64,000 bases of DNA from Pyropia yezoensis (lineage: Eukaryota; Rhodophyta; Bangiophyceae; Bangiales; Bangiaceae). The stretch covers positions 23,027,554-23,091,553 of the forward strand of contig CM020619.1 in the NCBI GenBank assembly GCA_009829735.1. Direction: 5' to 3'. Both the position numbers and the translations under genes were made by a program. A model generated the notes under the pieces. That model was not told the DNA's origin and did no database searches. It saw nothing but the letters and a program-made list of their open reading frames with translations. Shown piece by piece: positions 1 to 10,032 of the stretch (position 1 is the stretch's first letter; every line of letters starts with the position of its first letter).

Positions 1-762
1 TTTCGCCATAAATTCCTTACGTCCGTAGATCAGGCATTGACCTGCAGTCCGGGTCGTTACTTGAACCTTGGTCTCCGAGCGAGGAGGTAGGAGCACCAGT
101 TTGAAGAGAGTCAAGGTAGAGGGTGGGATGCGTTCCTTCTTGTTCTTGACTACCCGAACCTTGGCGTCGAGATGCTCCAACACCGGTGACACAACCCCAT
201 GGTTGAACTGCACCTTTCCTTCTCCTGGCAGGATACTCTTGACATGCTGCTTCTGGAAGTCCCAGCCTAGGATGAGGGGGACAGATAGAGTCTTGACTAC
301 TAGAAAGGGAAAAAGCACTGGTTCATTGTTGACATAAATGGCGACAGGAAGACGGCCCAGCGGTCGTAGGGTTTGACCTGAAGCGTCGACAATATGGGTT
401 CTGGTAGGCGCTCTCCAGGCATGTCGACGCCAGCCCGGAGGTAACAGGTTCTCAGTGATGCCGCTTGGTCCGGCTCCCGTGTCAACCACCGGCGTAACAG
501 CTTGGGGGAGGCTATCCCCCACACGCATACGAGCATTAATCTTGAGGTTTTCCTTACGCAGGACAAGCAAGGTCCCCTTGAACAAACAGGGTGTCCAGGC
601 GGCTACCAGTTGAGCAGGTAACTGCCGTCCTTTCTCCCGGCACGCAAGGGGAGAACAGATAGAAGTACCCTGCCGTCGGAGATTCGGGAAGACACTTGGG
701 GAGAGCGCCTGCCCTACTCGTTTCCCGGGTCCGAGGAGTCCTTTGAGGTTTCGGTCTCCAGG
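1..762 (-). CDS. Retrotransposon aspartic protease (start of pol), element 1, partial
   Basis: This minus-strand frame is open from position 762 down to the left edge of the window. It carries a retropepsin active-site motif V-V-D-T-G-A-G at about 468-489, with Asp at 481-483, and the downstream L-I-L-G-W-D signature typical of Ty3/gypsy proteases at about 250-270. It lies in the -1 frame relative to gag, overlaps the gag end by 48 nt (714-762) and has no start codon of its own that makes sense, so it should be made by ribosomal frameshifting as a Gag-Pro(-Pol) fusion. The role is cleavage of the polyprotein. Reverse transcriptase and integrase would lie left of the window. No stop or frameshift is seen in the visible part, so it looks intact. 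Confidence 0.85.
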
Positions 763-2474
763 TCAAAGTCCGTAGGAGCTTCCCTTGCCAGAGCCTCCGT
801 GATGCTCTGCAAGGTTGCTACCCGGATTGCGTGTACCTGTGCCTTGTCCATCTTGGAGGGTGCTCGCCGGTCAGCCCAGTTGACTGCCTTTGCAAACACC
901 AGTCCTTGACGCTTGAGCTTCGCCAGGAGGACCTTGGGAATGGTCGGGCACTGGTAGGACATGTGGTCATCCTTCTGGCACAGCCAACAAGACCGGAGCC
1001 GCTGGTTCTTGACCTGCTTGGGGGCGAATAGGGAAGGTTGATCCTTAGAATCGAAGCCGCCCCACTTGTCCCCTGACCCCACGGGTGAGGCCTCGCCAAC
1101 TGCGAGTACCGGTACAGGGCTATCACCTCCCTTATACTTGTCGGGTCCGGGACGAACTCGCGACAACGGCTTGGGAGTTGATACCATGGGAGCTTGGAGG
1201 GCCTTGGCTTGCCGGTACTTGCCCTGGGTGTAGGCCATCAACTGCTGGAAGGTTTGTTCTTGATGTTCCTGGTTGTAGTTCTCCGCGTCCACTTGAAGAT
1301 ATTCAGGAAGCCCTTCCGAGAAGATCATCTTGAGCCTGTCCTCAGGGTAAACGTTGCCACAAGCCTCGCTCATCTCCCGGACACGACGGGCGAAGGCCTC
1401 TGGAGTCTCTTGTCGCTCCATAGTTGCCCGGTTCAACCTGCCGACTGCCTTGCGCAGGGAGTCCGCGTCAGCGTAGTTGGACAGGAGCCAGTTCACCGCC
1501 TCCGAATAGCTCCCAACGGTACGCCCGAGAATGTGTCCGGCAGAGTCTGGTAGAACCTGTGCAAACCGTTGTTCCGCTTCTCCGGTCATGAAGTTAACCA
1601 GGAGGTAGAGAGCCTTGCCCTCGGACACATCGTTGTCGTTGCATGCCTTGACGAACCGGCCCAGGAAGGCGAAGATAAGCGCCGGTCTCTTCCCGGAAAA
1701 CTTAGGATGTCCCCCGAAGCTCGGCTGCATTCGCCGGTTCAGGGATGCCATCTTCTTGGCCATCTTCCGGGTGTAACCTTGGTCTTGGTTCTCCAGCCGG
1801 TAGTTACCCCAATACGTGACCTTGTTCAGGGAGGCATCTCCCACTTGGTGGGCAGGGAAGTCAAACTCGACTAGCCTGCGCCGGGTGGGACCAGGAGATG
1901 CGTCCCAGTCATATCCCTCCTCAGAGCTGGAGGAACTGGTCGCGCTGGTGCTAGAGCGACGACGACGACGCCGACGCCTCCGGCTGCTCCGGTTACCGGT
2001 CTTGGAGCTCCCCGCCCCATAGGATGCAAGGGGAGGAAAAGCTTGGCCGGTCCCACGAGTCGAGGTCTCAGGGTGACCCGTAGAACCAGTTACAGCGGTG
2101 CCTCTGGCACTGCTAGTGCCCACAGGAAGAGGTGTATACACCCAGCTGCCGTGTGTGGGTCCAGGAGTAAACACTCCAGGGGCTATCCCTGGAGGTTGAG
2201 GAGTAGAACCGACAGGAGGGAGACGTCTCCTGCGAGCGGACTCAAACGCCGTTGACCCCGGGGTGGCTCCCACAGGAAGAACAGCCGGAGGAACGGGAGC
2301 AGGAGGTCCTTCGCCGCCTGTAGACTCCAGTCCGCTACCGGATGTCACACGCAAGTCTGCTTCACCCGTAGGGAGAACGCCGGGCTGGGCACTGTCCCCC
2401 GCGGTGACCAGGGATGCGTCAAGGGACGCGGGGTCTACCCCTTCGGGCACCGTCGTGCCAGGGAGGGTAGCCAT
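714..2474 (-). CDS. Ty3/gypsy Gag, element 1
   Basis: The frame gives 586 aa from the ATG at 2474, chosen as the first ATG after the primer-binding site; the frame itself is open further upstream without an ATG. From the N-terminus it holds a Pro/Gly/Thr-rich region, a run of about ten Arg near residue 165 followed by a Ser/acidic tract, a capsid-like helical region (about residues 270-420), and one CCHC zinc knuckle of pattern C-x2-C-x4-H-x4-C at residues 496-509 (DNA 948-989). The layout is typical of Gag, which packages the RNA and forms the particle. The frame is undamaged and ends in TAG just after the frameshift heptamer at 720-726. The element looks recent: gag, frameshift site and protease are all intact. 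Confidence 0.85.
   Translation of the reverse strand: MATLPGTTVPEGVDPASLDASLVTAGDSAQPGVLPTGEADLRVTSGSGLESTGGEGPPAPVPPAVLPVGATPGSTAFESARRRRLPPVGSTPQPPGIAPGVFTPGPTHGSWVYTPLPVGTSSARGTAVTGSTGHPETSTRGTGQAFPPLASYGAGSSKTGNRSSRRRRRRRRRSSTSATSSSSSEEGYDWDASPGPTRRRLVEFDFPAHQVGDASLNKVTYWGNYRLENQDQGYTRKMAKKMASLNRRMQPSFGGHPKFSGKRPALIFAFLGRFVKACNDNDVSEGKALYLLVNFMTGEAEQRFAQVLPDSAGHILGRTVGSYSEAVNWLLSNYADADSLRKAVGRLNRATMERQETPEAFARRVREMSEACGNVYPEDRLKMIFSEGLPEYLQVDAENYNQEHQEQTFQQLMAYTQGKYRQAKALQAPMVSTPKPLSRVRPGPDKYKGGDSPVPVLAVGEASPVGSGDKWGGFDSKDQPSLFAPKQVKNQRLRSCWLCQKDDHMSYQCPTIPKVLLAKLKRQGLVFAKAVNWADRRAPSKMDKAQVHAIRVATLQSITEALAREAPTDFDLETETSKDSSDPGNE
720..726 (-). promoter_or_regulatory. -1 ribosomal frameshift slippery heptamer G GGA AAC
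   Basis: Read on the minus strand, the last gag codons are CCG GGA AAC GAG TAG, so the heptamer G GGA AAC sits exactly in the X XXY YYZ register, one codon before the gag stop. Slipping back one base leads straight into the protease frame. G GGA AAC is a known -1 slippery heptamer of retroviral gag-pro junctions. I could not establish a downstream pseudoknot by eye. Confidence 0.75.
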
Positions 2475-2661
2475 GTTGGTCTCTTGACAGCCACAGTCCA
2501 GTTGCCTGCGTGTCCAAAGATCGCAAGACCACAAGAGAGGGGTTGGAGAGCCAGGAATGGGGTTCCCGTGATCGGGTGCAGATAATTCCCAAACCACAGA
2601 AAAAGACAGAACAGGAACAACCCAACCGCTGCTCCCAAATGTCTCTTCTCAAACACTCCGG

Positions 2662-2680
2662 ATCCCCTGCTGCTCCACCA
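2662..2680 (-). other. Primer-binding site, element 1
   Basis: On the minus strand the LTR is followed, after 4 nt, by TGGTGGAGCAGCAGGGGAT. TGG is the complement of a tRNA CCA end, and the rest would pair with the acceptor and T-arm of a tRNA. I cannot name the tRNA. The same 19 bases occur at 10033-10051 in element 2. Confidence 0.7.
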
Positions 2681-2684
2681 AATA

Positions 2685-3255
2685 TGTAGTATAAAACTCG
2701 ATCCTCTCAGACACGTGTCTATATCCCTCGGAGGAAAGGGACGGGTAACACAGAAAGGGGAACTACGAGAGTGCTATGCCTGTTGCCTCACGTGCCTGCT
2801 CGCAGAGCAAACAGATACTCACGGTAGTGCACACGGGGAAGAGGAAAGCAAACGCGCAGTTGCCTTTTTCCTGAGGGCGCGGGCCAAGGGCGCCTCGCTG
2901 TCCCTCTTAACGTGCATCTGGGGGAGCCTCGGCACGTTGGCCAGGTAGCCCCCCCATACCCCCGAGTGGCCCCGACCCGAGTCTAACCTCGTCAGGTCGG
3001 GGGCCACTATCACTACTAATTCTATTCCCACTCACTAATCTCACACTCAATTTCTCTCAAATCAAGTCCCTCACAAGTATGCAAAAACCCATCAGAAATC
3101 CCTCTCTCACGTGTGGATAGCGTAGTCCACCGCATCCCATTGCCGGGCACGGGCCACGGCCGCCAACCATCACCATACGGCGGGCGTGTTCTGGCACCTG
3201 GTGCCCTCTGGTTGCAGTCCCGGGTCGGCGCCAAGTCGGGGCCAGGGATGCTACA
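2685..3255 (-). repeat. 5' LTR of element 1
   Basis: This 571 bp segment is bounded by TGTAG...CTACA on either strand. It lies between the primer-binding site (2662-2680) and the sequence of element 2, and it is matched in inverted orientation by the solo LTR at 8058-8629, so its ends are well defined. It contains a strong hairpin near 2965-3006 that is also kept in the other copy. On its left lie the leader and gag of element 1. On its right, the tail of element 2's pol frame runs directly into it. The other end of element 1 is outside the window, so its target duplication cannot be checked. Confidence 0.85.
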
Positions 3256-3628
3256 GTTCCCAGAGGGGGGTGATAGGGACAGTGTCCTGAGGATGTTTTT
3301 GTATGTCAGCGACCACTCGGTCAAGTGCGTAGACCGTGGAGGTTAGCAATAATCTTGCTGATTGCGGGTCGTGTTGCTCAGTGCAAGTGAATTGGCTATC
3401 GCCGTCGGTGTTAGGGCGCAGCGGCTTATAGCGGTGCACTAATTGTGCGTGTTCTGGTAACGGGTCCCACGTAGGGTATGTAAAGTTGCGGCATGCCCTA
3501 GGTAGGGTACATTTCATGTAGTGCACAGGCACCTGCTCGACCATATAGCGGTCTGCGTCTTCCCATCGGACACTAGCCTGGACCCCCCCCATGGGTCGAC
3601 GTCGACCGCTACTACCCGAGGGGTCCAC
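3256..3628 (-). pseudogene. C-terminal tail of element 2 Pol, frameshifted and truncated
   Basis: After the C8 run at 3583-3590 the pol sequence continues in another frame for about 110 codons, with ordinary amino-acid composition (Y-M-V-E-Q-V-P, T-Y-P-T-W-D-P). It runs directly into the element 1 LTR, where a stop is met at 3251-3253. This marks the exact insertion point of element 1. No known domain is recognised in the tail. Confidence 0.6.
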
Positions 3629-5133
3629 ACGTCAGTGACGGGGGGGGGGAGGGTTGGCTCGGTAGCAGGAGCCAGTGCTACGGTTGACTTGGGTTGTCGT
3701 TTCTTTCGCCAAGTGTATCCAGGTAATTCAACCTTTTTGGATCGAATATGTCGAATGAGTAAGCTACGTGGCAAGTTTTCAACCGGTTCCCACGTGTCAT
3801 CTTTCACCGTATAATCATACCATCGAACCTTGAATTCGTAAGAATCTCCGCTTTTGCGGTAGCGCAGGAGATTGTCAATCACGTATTCGTCGTGGGCGAC
3901 GGGTTCCGGTCGCGGTTTGTCAAATCCATCAAGCAGTGGATGTGGGACGTCATCCTTGGCGCCAATGGGTCTTGGTGCCGGCGTGGCGTGGTCGCTGTTG
4001 ATGTGTTTCTCAATCCCGTCGATGTCGATGACAAAGGTAGACTCGTCGGCATCGACGACCATGAACGGCCCAATGGCCTTACGATCCAGTTTGTTAGCCC
4101 GCTGATGGTTTGTCGTGTACACGTTGTCACATATCTTGATCTTGTCGTTCCGTTTGCCCAGGTTGGCGTCGAAGTTACGCTTGTAAGGTTGTTGCGTCTT
4201 ACGGAAGGCCTCGACAACCGCGGGGATCTGCACGCGCACTCTGGCCATGATTTCGCGCTTGCGCGCGAGGGGAGAGCCATGGCTCAGTGTACCCCGAGGC
4301 TTAATAGATGTGTCTGGTGGCAAGTTGCGAACCAAATAGTTGGGTACTCGTCGAGGAATGACGAGCTCGAAAGGGAAAATGCTCGTTGAGCGATGGGGTT
4401 GGCTGTTATCAGCCAATGTGAGGATCGCCAGGAGCTCGTCCCAACGTGTGGGGTCTCCAGTCACATAGTGGCGTAGTTGAGTTGCAATGGTACGATTGTG
4501 CTTTTCAACTTGACCGTTGGTCCGTGGATGGTATGCCGTAGTACGGATCGTCTCGATCCCAAGTACCTTCATGACAGCGATGAAGAAGTTCGGTATGACC
4601 TGAGGCCCTTGGTCCGACAGGATTTCGTCGGGCGGTCCGTAACTGGCAACCCAGTGGTCAATGACGGCTGAGGCTACTGAAATAGCCGTGATGGTCTTGA
4701 GTGCAATGCACTTGATCAGCTTCGCGAATCTGTCGGTAATGGCGAGTATGAAGCGGTTCCCGCATTTGGTGGGCGGCAGTGGCCCAAGAATATCAATCGA
4801 TATGTCCGTCAACGGTTCCGTTGCGGGGAAGAGCGTCAGCGGTGTGGTGTGTCGCCGGAGTGCGAGTCGGTTCTGCGCACAAGACGCGCATTTGGTAATT
4901 GTACCGTGGATGTCCGTAGTCATGGACGGCCAATAGAACTTGGTTCTCATTGTGTAATACATCTTGTTCATGCCCGGGTGGGCAGACACCGTGTAGTGGT
5001 GTTGGAGAGCTAAGATTTTGCCTTGTCGACTCTTAGGAAGAACCAACAGGTTTCCGAATTGAGTTCGGCCGTAGAGGTCGTGGTGGTCGTCGAGGAAGAA
5101 CGACTGAGCCGTCCCCTTGGCAATGTTATCCAT
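3514..5133 (-). pseudogene. Integrase with chromodomain, element 2 pol fragment
   Basis: This 539-codon open stretch is the C-terminal part of Pol. Near the start is an HHCC zinc-binding domain (paired His in Q-H-H and S-A-H, then C-A-S-C at about 4885). The catalytic core has the DDE triad in S-I-D-I-L-G, L-S-D-Q-G and N-G-Q-V-E-K-H. Near the C-terminus (DNA about 3740-3895) is a chromodomain: E-Y-V-I-D...Y-E-F-K-V-R-W...D-D-T-W-E-P-V-E-N-L. Chromodomains of this type steer integration towards marked chromatin. The open stretch itself is intact, but it is cut off from RNase H by a frameshift near the G-rich run at about 5190, and its own end is a frameshift at an 8-base C run (3583-3590). 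Confidence 0.9.
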
Positions 5134-5573
5134 TGAGGATATACAGACGTCATCTGACTGCTGTTCCTCAATAACGTCTTGGAAGTCAAGGGGGGTGGGG
5201 TCTGCCGTCCCAGTTTACCGTTTACTAATGACTCCTTGTGCTGTTTCGGCAATGGCAAGACATGGTATGTCACATTGATGACCTCTGACGCAGCGTTATT
5301 GTCCGCACGTGACAAGAAGTCAGGTAGGTGGTGACTGGCACCCGGCTTATGCTTCAGTTCAAAGTCGAACGCGGCCAGTCGCATACGCCAACGCATGAGG
5401 CGGCCACTGAAATCAGCGGTGCTGTACATCCAGCTGAGGCTCCGATGATCCGATCGGATAATGAAGTGTTGACCTTCCAGGAAGTGTCTCAACTTGAGCA
5501 CCGCCCACACGATGCCAAGGCATTCTCTTTCCGTATTGGAATAGTTGAGTTCGGCCGGGTCCTCAGCCCGGCT
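5010..5573 (-). pseudogene. RNase H domain of element 2 Pol
   Basis: The stretch contains the RNase H part that follows the RT: an E-R-E-C-L-G type motif, L-R-H-F-L-E-G-Q and the I-R-S-D-H-R-S-L motif with its catalytic Asp, then D-F-L-S-R-A-D. It degrades the RNA strand of the hybrid during reverse transcription. An in-frame TAG at 5574-5576 separates it from the RT, and a frameshift near 5190 separates it from the integrase. Confidence 0.8.
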
Positions 5574-6494
5574 CTAATAACCCAGTGGTTGAGGTTTACC
5601 TTGATCGCTGTTTTGCAAGAGTGTGCACCCAAGATGATACGCACTTGCGTCAACATCGAGCGTTAACTCGCGGACAGCTTTTGGTAAAGCAAGGATCGGT
5701 GGGTGGACGAGCGCGTCGCGCAGGTCCTCAAATGCTGCTTGGGCTTCATTCTTTGGGGGAGGGAGGTCGGGTGGGACCTCCTGCTTGGTCATCGCGTTGA
5801 GCGGTTGCGCTCTCTCAGTGAAGTCGATGACAAATCGTCGATAGACGTTGCACATTCCCAAGAAGCTTTTCATTTGCGTCTTTGTCGTAGGGAATGTGGC
5901 ATTGCGCAGTGCTTCGGTGTACTTGTTGAGAACATGTAATTTACCAGGGGTAATGCTGCGTCCCACGTACTTAACCTCGCTAGTGAACCACTTGCATTTC
6001 TTCAGTTTGAGAGTGACGCCAGCCTCTCGTTGGCGAGTGAGTACCTCGTCCACATTTTTGATGTGTTGAGCGGCTGGTGCCGAGAAGATGATGACGTCGT
6101 CAAGTTACACAAGGCAGAATTGCCATTTAAATCCGGATATGATGATATCGAGCGCACGCTGGAAGGTAGTGGGTGCGTTGGTCAAACCGAAGGGCATAGT
6201 AGTCAAGTCGAAGATGCCGTTGTGCGTTGTGAACGCAGTCTTCTCTTCATCCTCCTTCCGGAGTAGAGCTTGCCTGTAGCCAGCGGTACAGTCAAGCGAA
6301 GTGAATACCGTTGCGTCACCGAGTAAGTCGAGGCAGTCCTCCGTGCGAGAGAGTGGGTAAGCATCCTTTTTGGTTATGTTGTTCAGCCGTCGGTAATCGA
6401 CGCAGAAGCGGGCCTTCCCATTCTTTTTTGGCACTATGACGACGGGGCTTGCCCAATCGCTGTGATTTGGTTTCATGTCCTTGAGCTTGAACAT
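5574..6494 (-). pseudogene. Reverse transcriptase of element 2 Pol, stop in the active site
   Basis: Diagnostic Ty3/gypsy RT motifs are present: S-P-V-V-I-V-P-K-K-N-G, R-F-C-V-D-Y-R-R-L-N, F-T-S-L-D-C-T-A-G-Y and M-P-F-G-L-T-N-A-P-T-T-F. The Y-L-D-D active-site motif is damaged: its Tyr codon is read as TAA (6105-6107), followed by intact L-D-D-V. Downstream lie the thumb/connection motifs S-F-L-G-M-C-N-V-Y-R-R-F and the L-D-V-D-A-S start of RNase H. A frameshift near 6500-6540 separates the RT from the protease-linker part. The copy cannot encode an active enzyme. Confidence 0.9.
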
Positions 6495-6539
6495 TCTGTT
6501 GATCTGATCGACAATGATCGCCCGTTTGAACGCTCCCGT

Positions 6540-7430
6540 TCGGTAGGGTTGTTATTGCCGTGCTTAACCAACATGTCCTTGATTGCTGATGCAAATAGTC
6601 CGGTGAATCGTGGAGATCAATATCTTCGAGAGCGTTTCGCGTCTCTTCGACAGCGGCCGCGGAAGGTGGGGCACGTTCCTCGACGGGTGCTAAGAGCACT
6701 TGTCCCAAGCGGGGTTCGGCAAATGCGACTGTGTATCCCTTTCGGACAATGAACGTATCAGGTCCGAAGTTACAGATCTTAACCGAAAATGTTTCGTCCG
6801 GCTTCACGGTGGCCACACCACACGCGACTGCCATAGTCTTGTGTCGGCACAAGCGTGCATTGGGTTGCATGGTTACCAACCCTGGGGTTTTGCATGTGAC
6901 CATGACCCAATCTTCGGTCTGACCCTTGATCCGGGTCTGCTCGCATGCTCGGACCTTGGCCGGTCCCTCGGTCCATTGAGAGGCCATGTCGCCCATGTAT
7001 TGGATCCCCAGTATGGGCGACTGTTGTCTTGGCTGGGCCTCTGGCGTTTGCCGAACGATGCGTTTGAGTCTGGGCAGAATTGCCTCCATGTGAGTATTCA
7101 CAAACTCGGTCCCAAAGGATACATTGAACTGATAAGTTCGGGGTCACATATAAACGTACGAAGGCTCGCATTCCTCCGGTGTCTACGAAGAGGTAGATGG
7201 CTTCTGGCGCTTGAATGGTCTTTCCATTTGCATCAACGATGTGTGGAGTTTCATCAAGCTGTTCAGCATAGTTTCGCCACTGAGGCGGCAGGACGTCAGG
7301 TCTGACTTAGTTCACGCCGGCTCCTGTATCGAGGATGGGGCGCAAACTTCTTGTGTTGTCGAGGTCAGTGCCTCAACAGGCCGATATTTCGTAGTGCCGA
7401 TGGGCTTTGCTTAGTATCTTTGTGACCTTA
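6540..7430 (-). pseudogene. Protease and linker region of element 2 Pol, broken
   Basis: A retropepsin motif I-L-D-T-G-A-G lies at about 7320-7340 on the minus strand and is followed three codons later by a TAA stop. A readable stretch then shifts frame at about 7100 and continues as about 190 plausible codons (linker between protease and RT) down to about 6540. Stops and at least two frameshifts make it non-functional. Confidence 0.7.
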
Positions 7431-9720
7431 GGTCTGGCGGGTCTTACAGGCGAGGATGCGTCGGGGCAGGCGCCCGCCGGTCCCCGACATACTCGTTTTT
7501 TGAGTCGAGCTCCTCATTCGAGGTTTTGGAGTCGGTAGACTCATCGCTTCTTGAGTCCCGTAGGACTTCTTTGTCAAAAATAGCGTTGACCTGCTTGCGC
7601 ACTTCCTCCTCAACGAGGGCCATGACGCATACTTGCCGGCATTCCCGTCGTGGCTTAGGGCAGCGCGAGGCAAAGTGCCCGGTCTCGTTACAGTTGTAAC
7701 AAATGTCGTTGGCCCGTGGGTTAGACGGTCCCGGTGTATTGGGCGCGTCCGTTCAGACGGCCTTCACTGGGGCATAGGGTCGATCGACCATTCGCTGTGG
7801 CGCGGCCGGGGCGGAGTCAATTTGACCAATCTTGATCAAGGGTGGTCGGCTGGCCTTGATAGATTGGCGCAGCCGATTGGCCCCTTCCCAAAACCCTTGG
7901 GCTGCCGCTACCGAGTCCGCCATTGGGCGATCCGGGAACTGGCTGTCCACCACGCGGACATTAGGCTTGATCAAGTCAGATAGACCGTTGATGAATACAT
8001 CTTTAACATCTTGCGCGTTGACGAGGCCGCACAGCCGATCGCACGCGGCTTCCACCCTGTAGCATCCCTGGCCCTGACTTGGCGCCGACCCGGGATGGCG
8101 ACCAGGGGGCACCTGGTGCCAGGACACGCCCGCCGTGTAAGGATGGTTGGCGGCCGTGGCCCGTGCCCGGCACTGGGATGCGGTGGACTACGCTACCCAC
8201 ACATGAGAGAGGGACTTTTGATGGGTTTTTGCATACTTGTGAGGGACTTGATTTGAGAGAATTTGATTGCGAGATAATTGAGGGAGTATAGAATTAGTAG
8301 TGATAGTGGCCCCCGACCTGACGAGGTTAGACTCGGGTCGGGGCCACTCGGGGGTAGGGGGGGGCTACCTGGCCAATGTGCCGAGGCTCCCCCAGATGCA
8401 CGTTAAGAGGGACAGCGAGGCGCCCTTGGCCCGCGCCCTCAGGGAAAAAGACAACTGCGCGTTTGCTTTCCTCTTTCCCGTGTGCACTTTCGTGCGTATC
8501 TGTTTGCTCTGCGAGCAGGCACGTGAGGCAACATGCATACCACTCTCTTAGTTCTCCTTTTTGTGTTACCTGTCCCTTCCCCCCGAGGGATATTGACACG
8601 TGCCTGAGAGGATCGAGTCTTCTACCACACACCCGGATGCCAAACACCCGTGGGAACTCAGTGTCCAATTGAGACATAGTGATGATGACATGGTAGGCTG
8701 TTGCCAATGCGGCATGCGTAGCGTGCTTCTTGAGAAGCCAGTTGACTCCGTCACCATAGGTGCTTAGCTCGTAGCGCTTGTCACGCACCACTGTGTTGGC
8801 GGCACTTCCAAAAGATCGCTTGGCCGCCCCGGCGAGCCGGAAGGCCATTAGCGGAAATGCTTGACCATGGGTCAATCCGGCAGCGTCGCACGCACGACGA
8901 AGGGTCGTCAAAAAGGTGAATATACCGAGGGGGTCGCCTCCATTGAAGGAGTCTTGACCTTGGAATGCGCCATCAAGGCGCTTGTTCATCTTGCTGGTGT
9001 CTTTGACCATAGAGGGGGTATACTTGACACTACGGCGTAGTAGGAAGTACGTGCGGTAGTCCAGAAGTGACTTGAACCTACTGTTGCCTGGTCTTATGAC
9101 CAACTTGCGGATACCGATTTCCATCAGCCCGATCGCAGGTCCAGGTTGGCGACGACGCCTGCTCATGCGACGACGTCGAGCGACAGAGCTCTCTGATGAG
9201 CTAGAATCCTTACTCGATGAGCTTAGGATGGTAGGCGGGGACGGATCCCCGCCTTCATCGCTCATTTCTTTAAAAGACGAGGAGGACGAGGATGATGAAT
9301 CATCGTTTGATGTCTCATCATCAGCGGATGATGCGTCTCCCCCCCGTTCACTTGAACGCTTCGCCGCAGCCTCCGATCGGAGGGTCTTGATTTGGAGCTC
9401 AAGTAAGCGGATCCGACGGCTCTTCACATGAAGATCGCCGGTTCGCGGGTTAGAAGTAGATCGGGGCTGATTGCCCGTCTGGTCCTTGGCCACCGGCGGT
9501 CGGTTCGACGGCGTCCGTTGACGTACCGTCTCATATGAGGGTGGCTCCCTCAGCTGCTCTAGATGAGTTGCCAGTAAGGCGTTGGCGTCTTGCAACGTCT
9601 GGTTAGCAACCTATTGAGCCTCAAGGCGGGAGCGAAGTGTCTCTACCGCCGCCTTCAGGCTCTCCATTTCGGAGGTCTTGTCCTCCAAAATGGGAGTGGG
9701 GGGGGTATCTCCCGGGGCCG
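7431..9720 (-). pseudogene. Gag of element 2, interrupted by stops and a solo LTR
   Basis: The N-terminal part (about 9720-8635) starts with a heptad-like coiled coil broken by a TAG at about 9610, followed by a long Ser/Asp/Glu-rich tract, an Arg-rich patch and a capsid-like region with M-N-K-R-L-D-G-A-F. The frame is interrupted by the 572 bp solo LTR (8058-8629). It resumes at 8057 with more capsid-like sequence, meets an in-frame TGA at about 7755, then shows a CCHC zinc knuckle C-Y-N-C-x4-H-x4-C (about 7660-7702) and ends in TAA at about 7439. The order coiled coil, capsid, knuckle is Gag-like. Confidence 0.8.
8058..8629 (+). repeat. Solo LTR of the element 1 family
   Basis: This 572 bp segment begins TGTAG and ends CTACCACA. 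It is the reverse complement of the LTR at 2685-3255, roughly nine bases in ten being the same by eye. It is flanked by a 5 bp target duplication CACCC (8053-8057 and 8630-8634), and there is no internal retrotransposon sequence. A solo LTR arises by recombination between the two LTRs of a full element. A GC-rich hairpin (8306-8347) and a TATA-like GTATAGAAT at about 8286 lie within it. Confidence 0.9.
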
Positions 9721-10032
9721 GAGGGCAGACACTTCCGCTCCCTCCGTCTAGAGGCGTCTAGTCCGATGGCAGGGCGACTCCCTTACCCTTGGGGCGACGA
9801 GCGCCGTCGGGTGCTCCCGTATCCATATCGCAACCCGACGTGAGCTCCAATCGGCGTGCCCGGCGTCACCGATCTAAATATCCCCGTGGCACGACGCCCG
9901 GCGTCGTCCAGCCTCCACCAGTCGGTTTGTCGCCCGGCGCAACACCCGATCTAATGATCGTCGACGCAACTGCCACAAGGCAACAAGGAACACGTACGAT
10001 ACGAGCGTACGGCGGCGCCGCACACGACCAGT

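Larger units (their letters stand above)
1..3255 (-). mobile_element. Ty3/gypsy LTR retrotransposon, element 1 (partial, nested)
   Basis: The minus-strand order is LTR (3255-2685), primer-binding site (2680-2662), leader (2661-2475), gag (2474-714), -1 frameshift site, protease (762 to the left edge). The insertion point at 3255/3256 lies in the downstream part of element 2's pol gene, so element 1 arrived later than element 2. All visible reading frames are intact. Confidence 0.85.

Noticed and set aside
2715..2948. Frames within the LTRs (2715-2948, 8300-8551 and others)
   Set aside because: They lie inside LTR sequence present in two copies and do not stay open or similar as protein between the copies.
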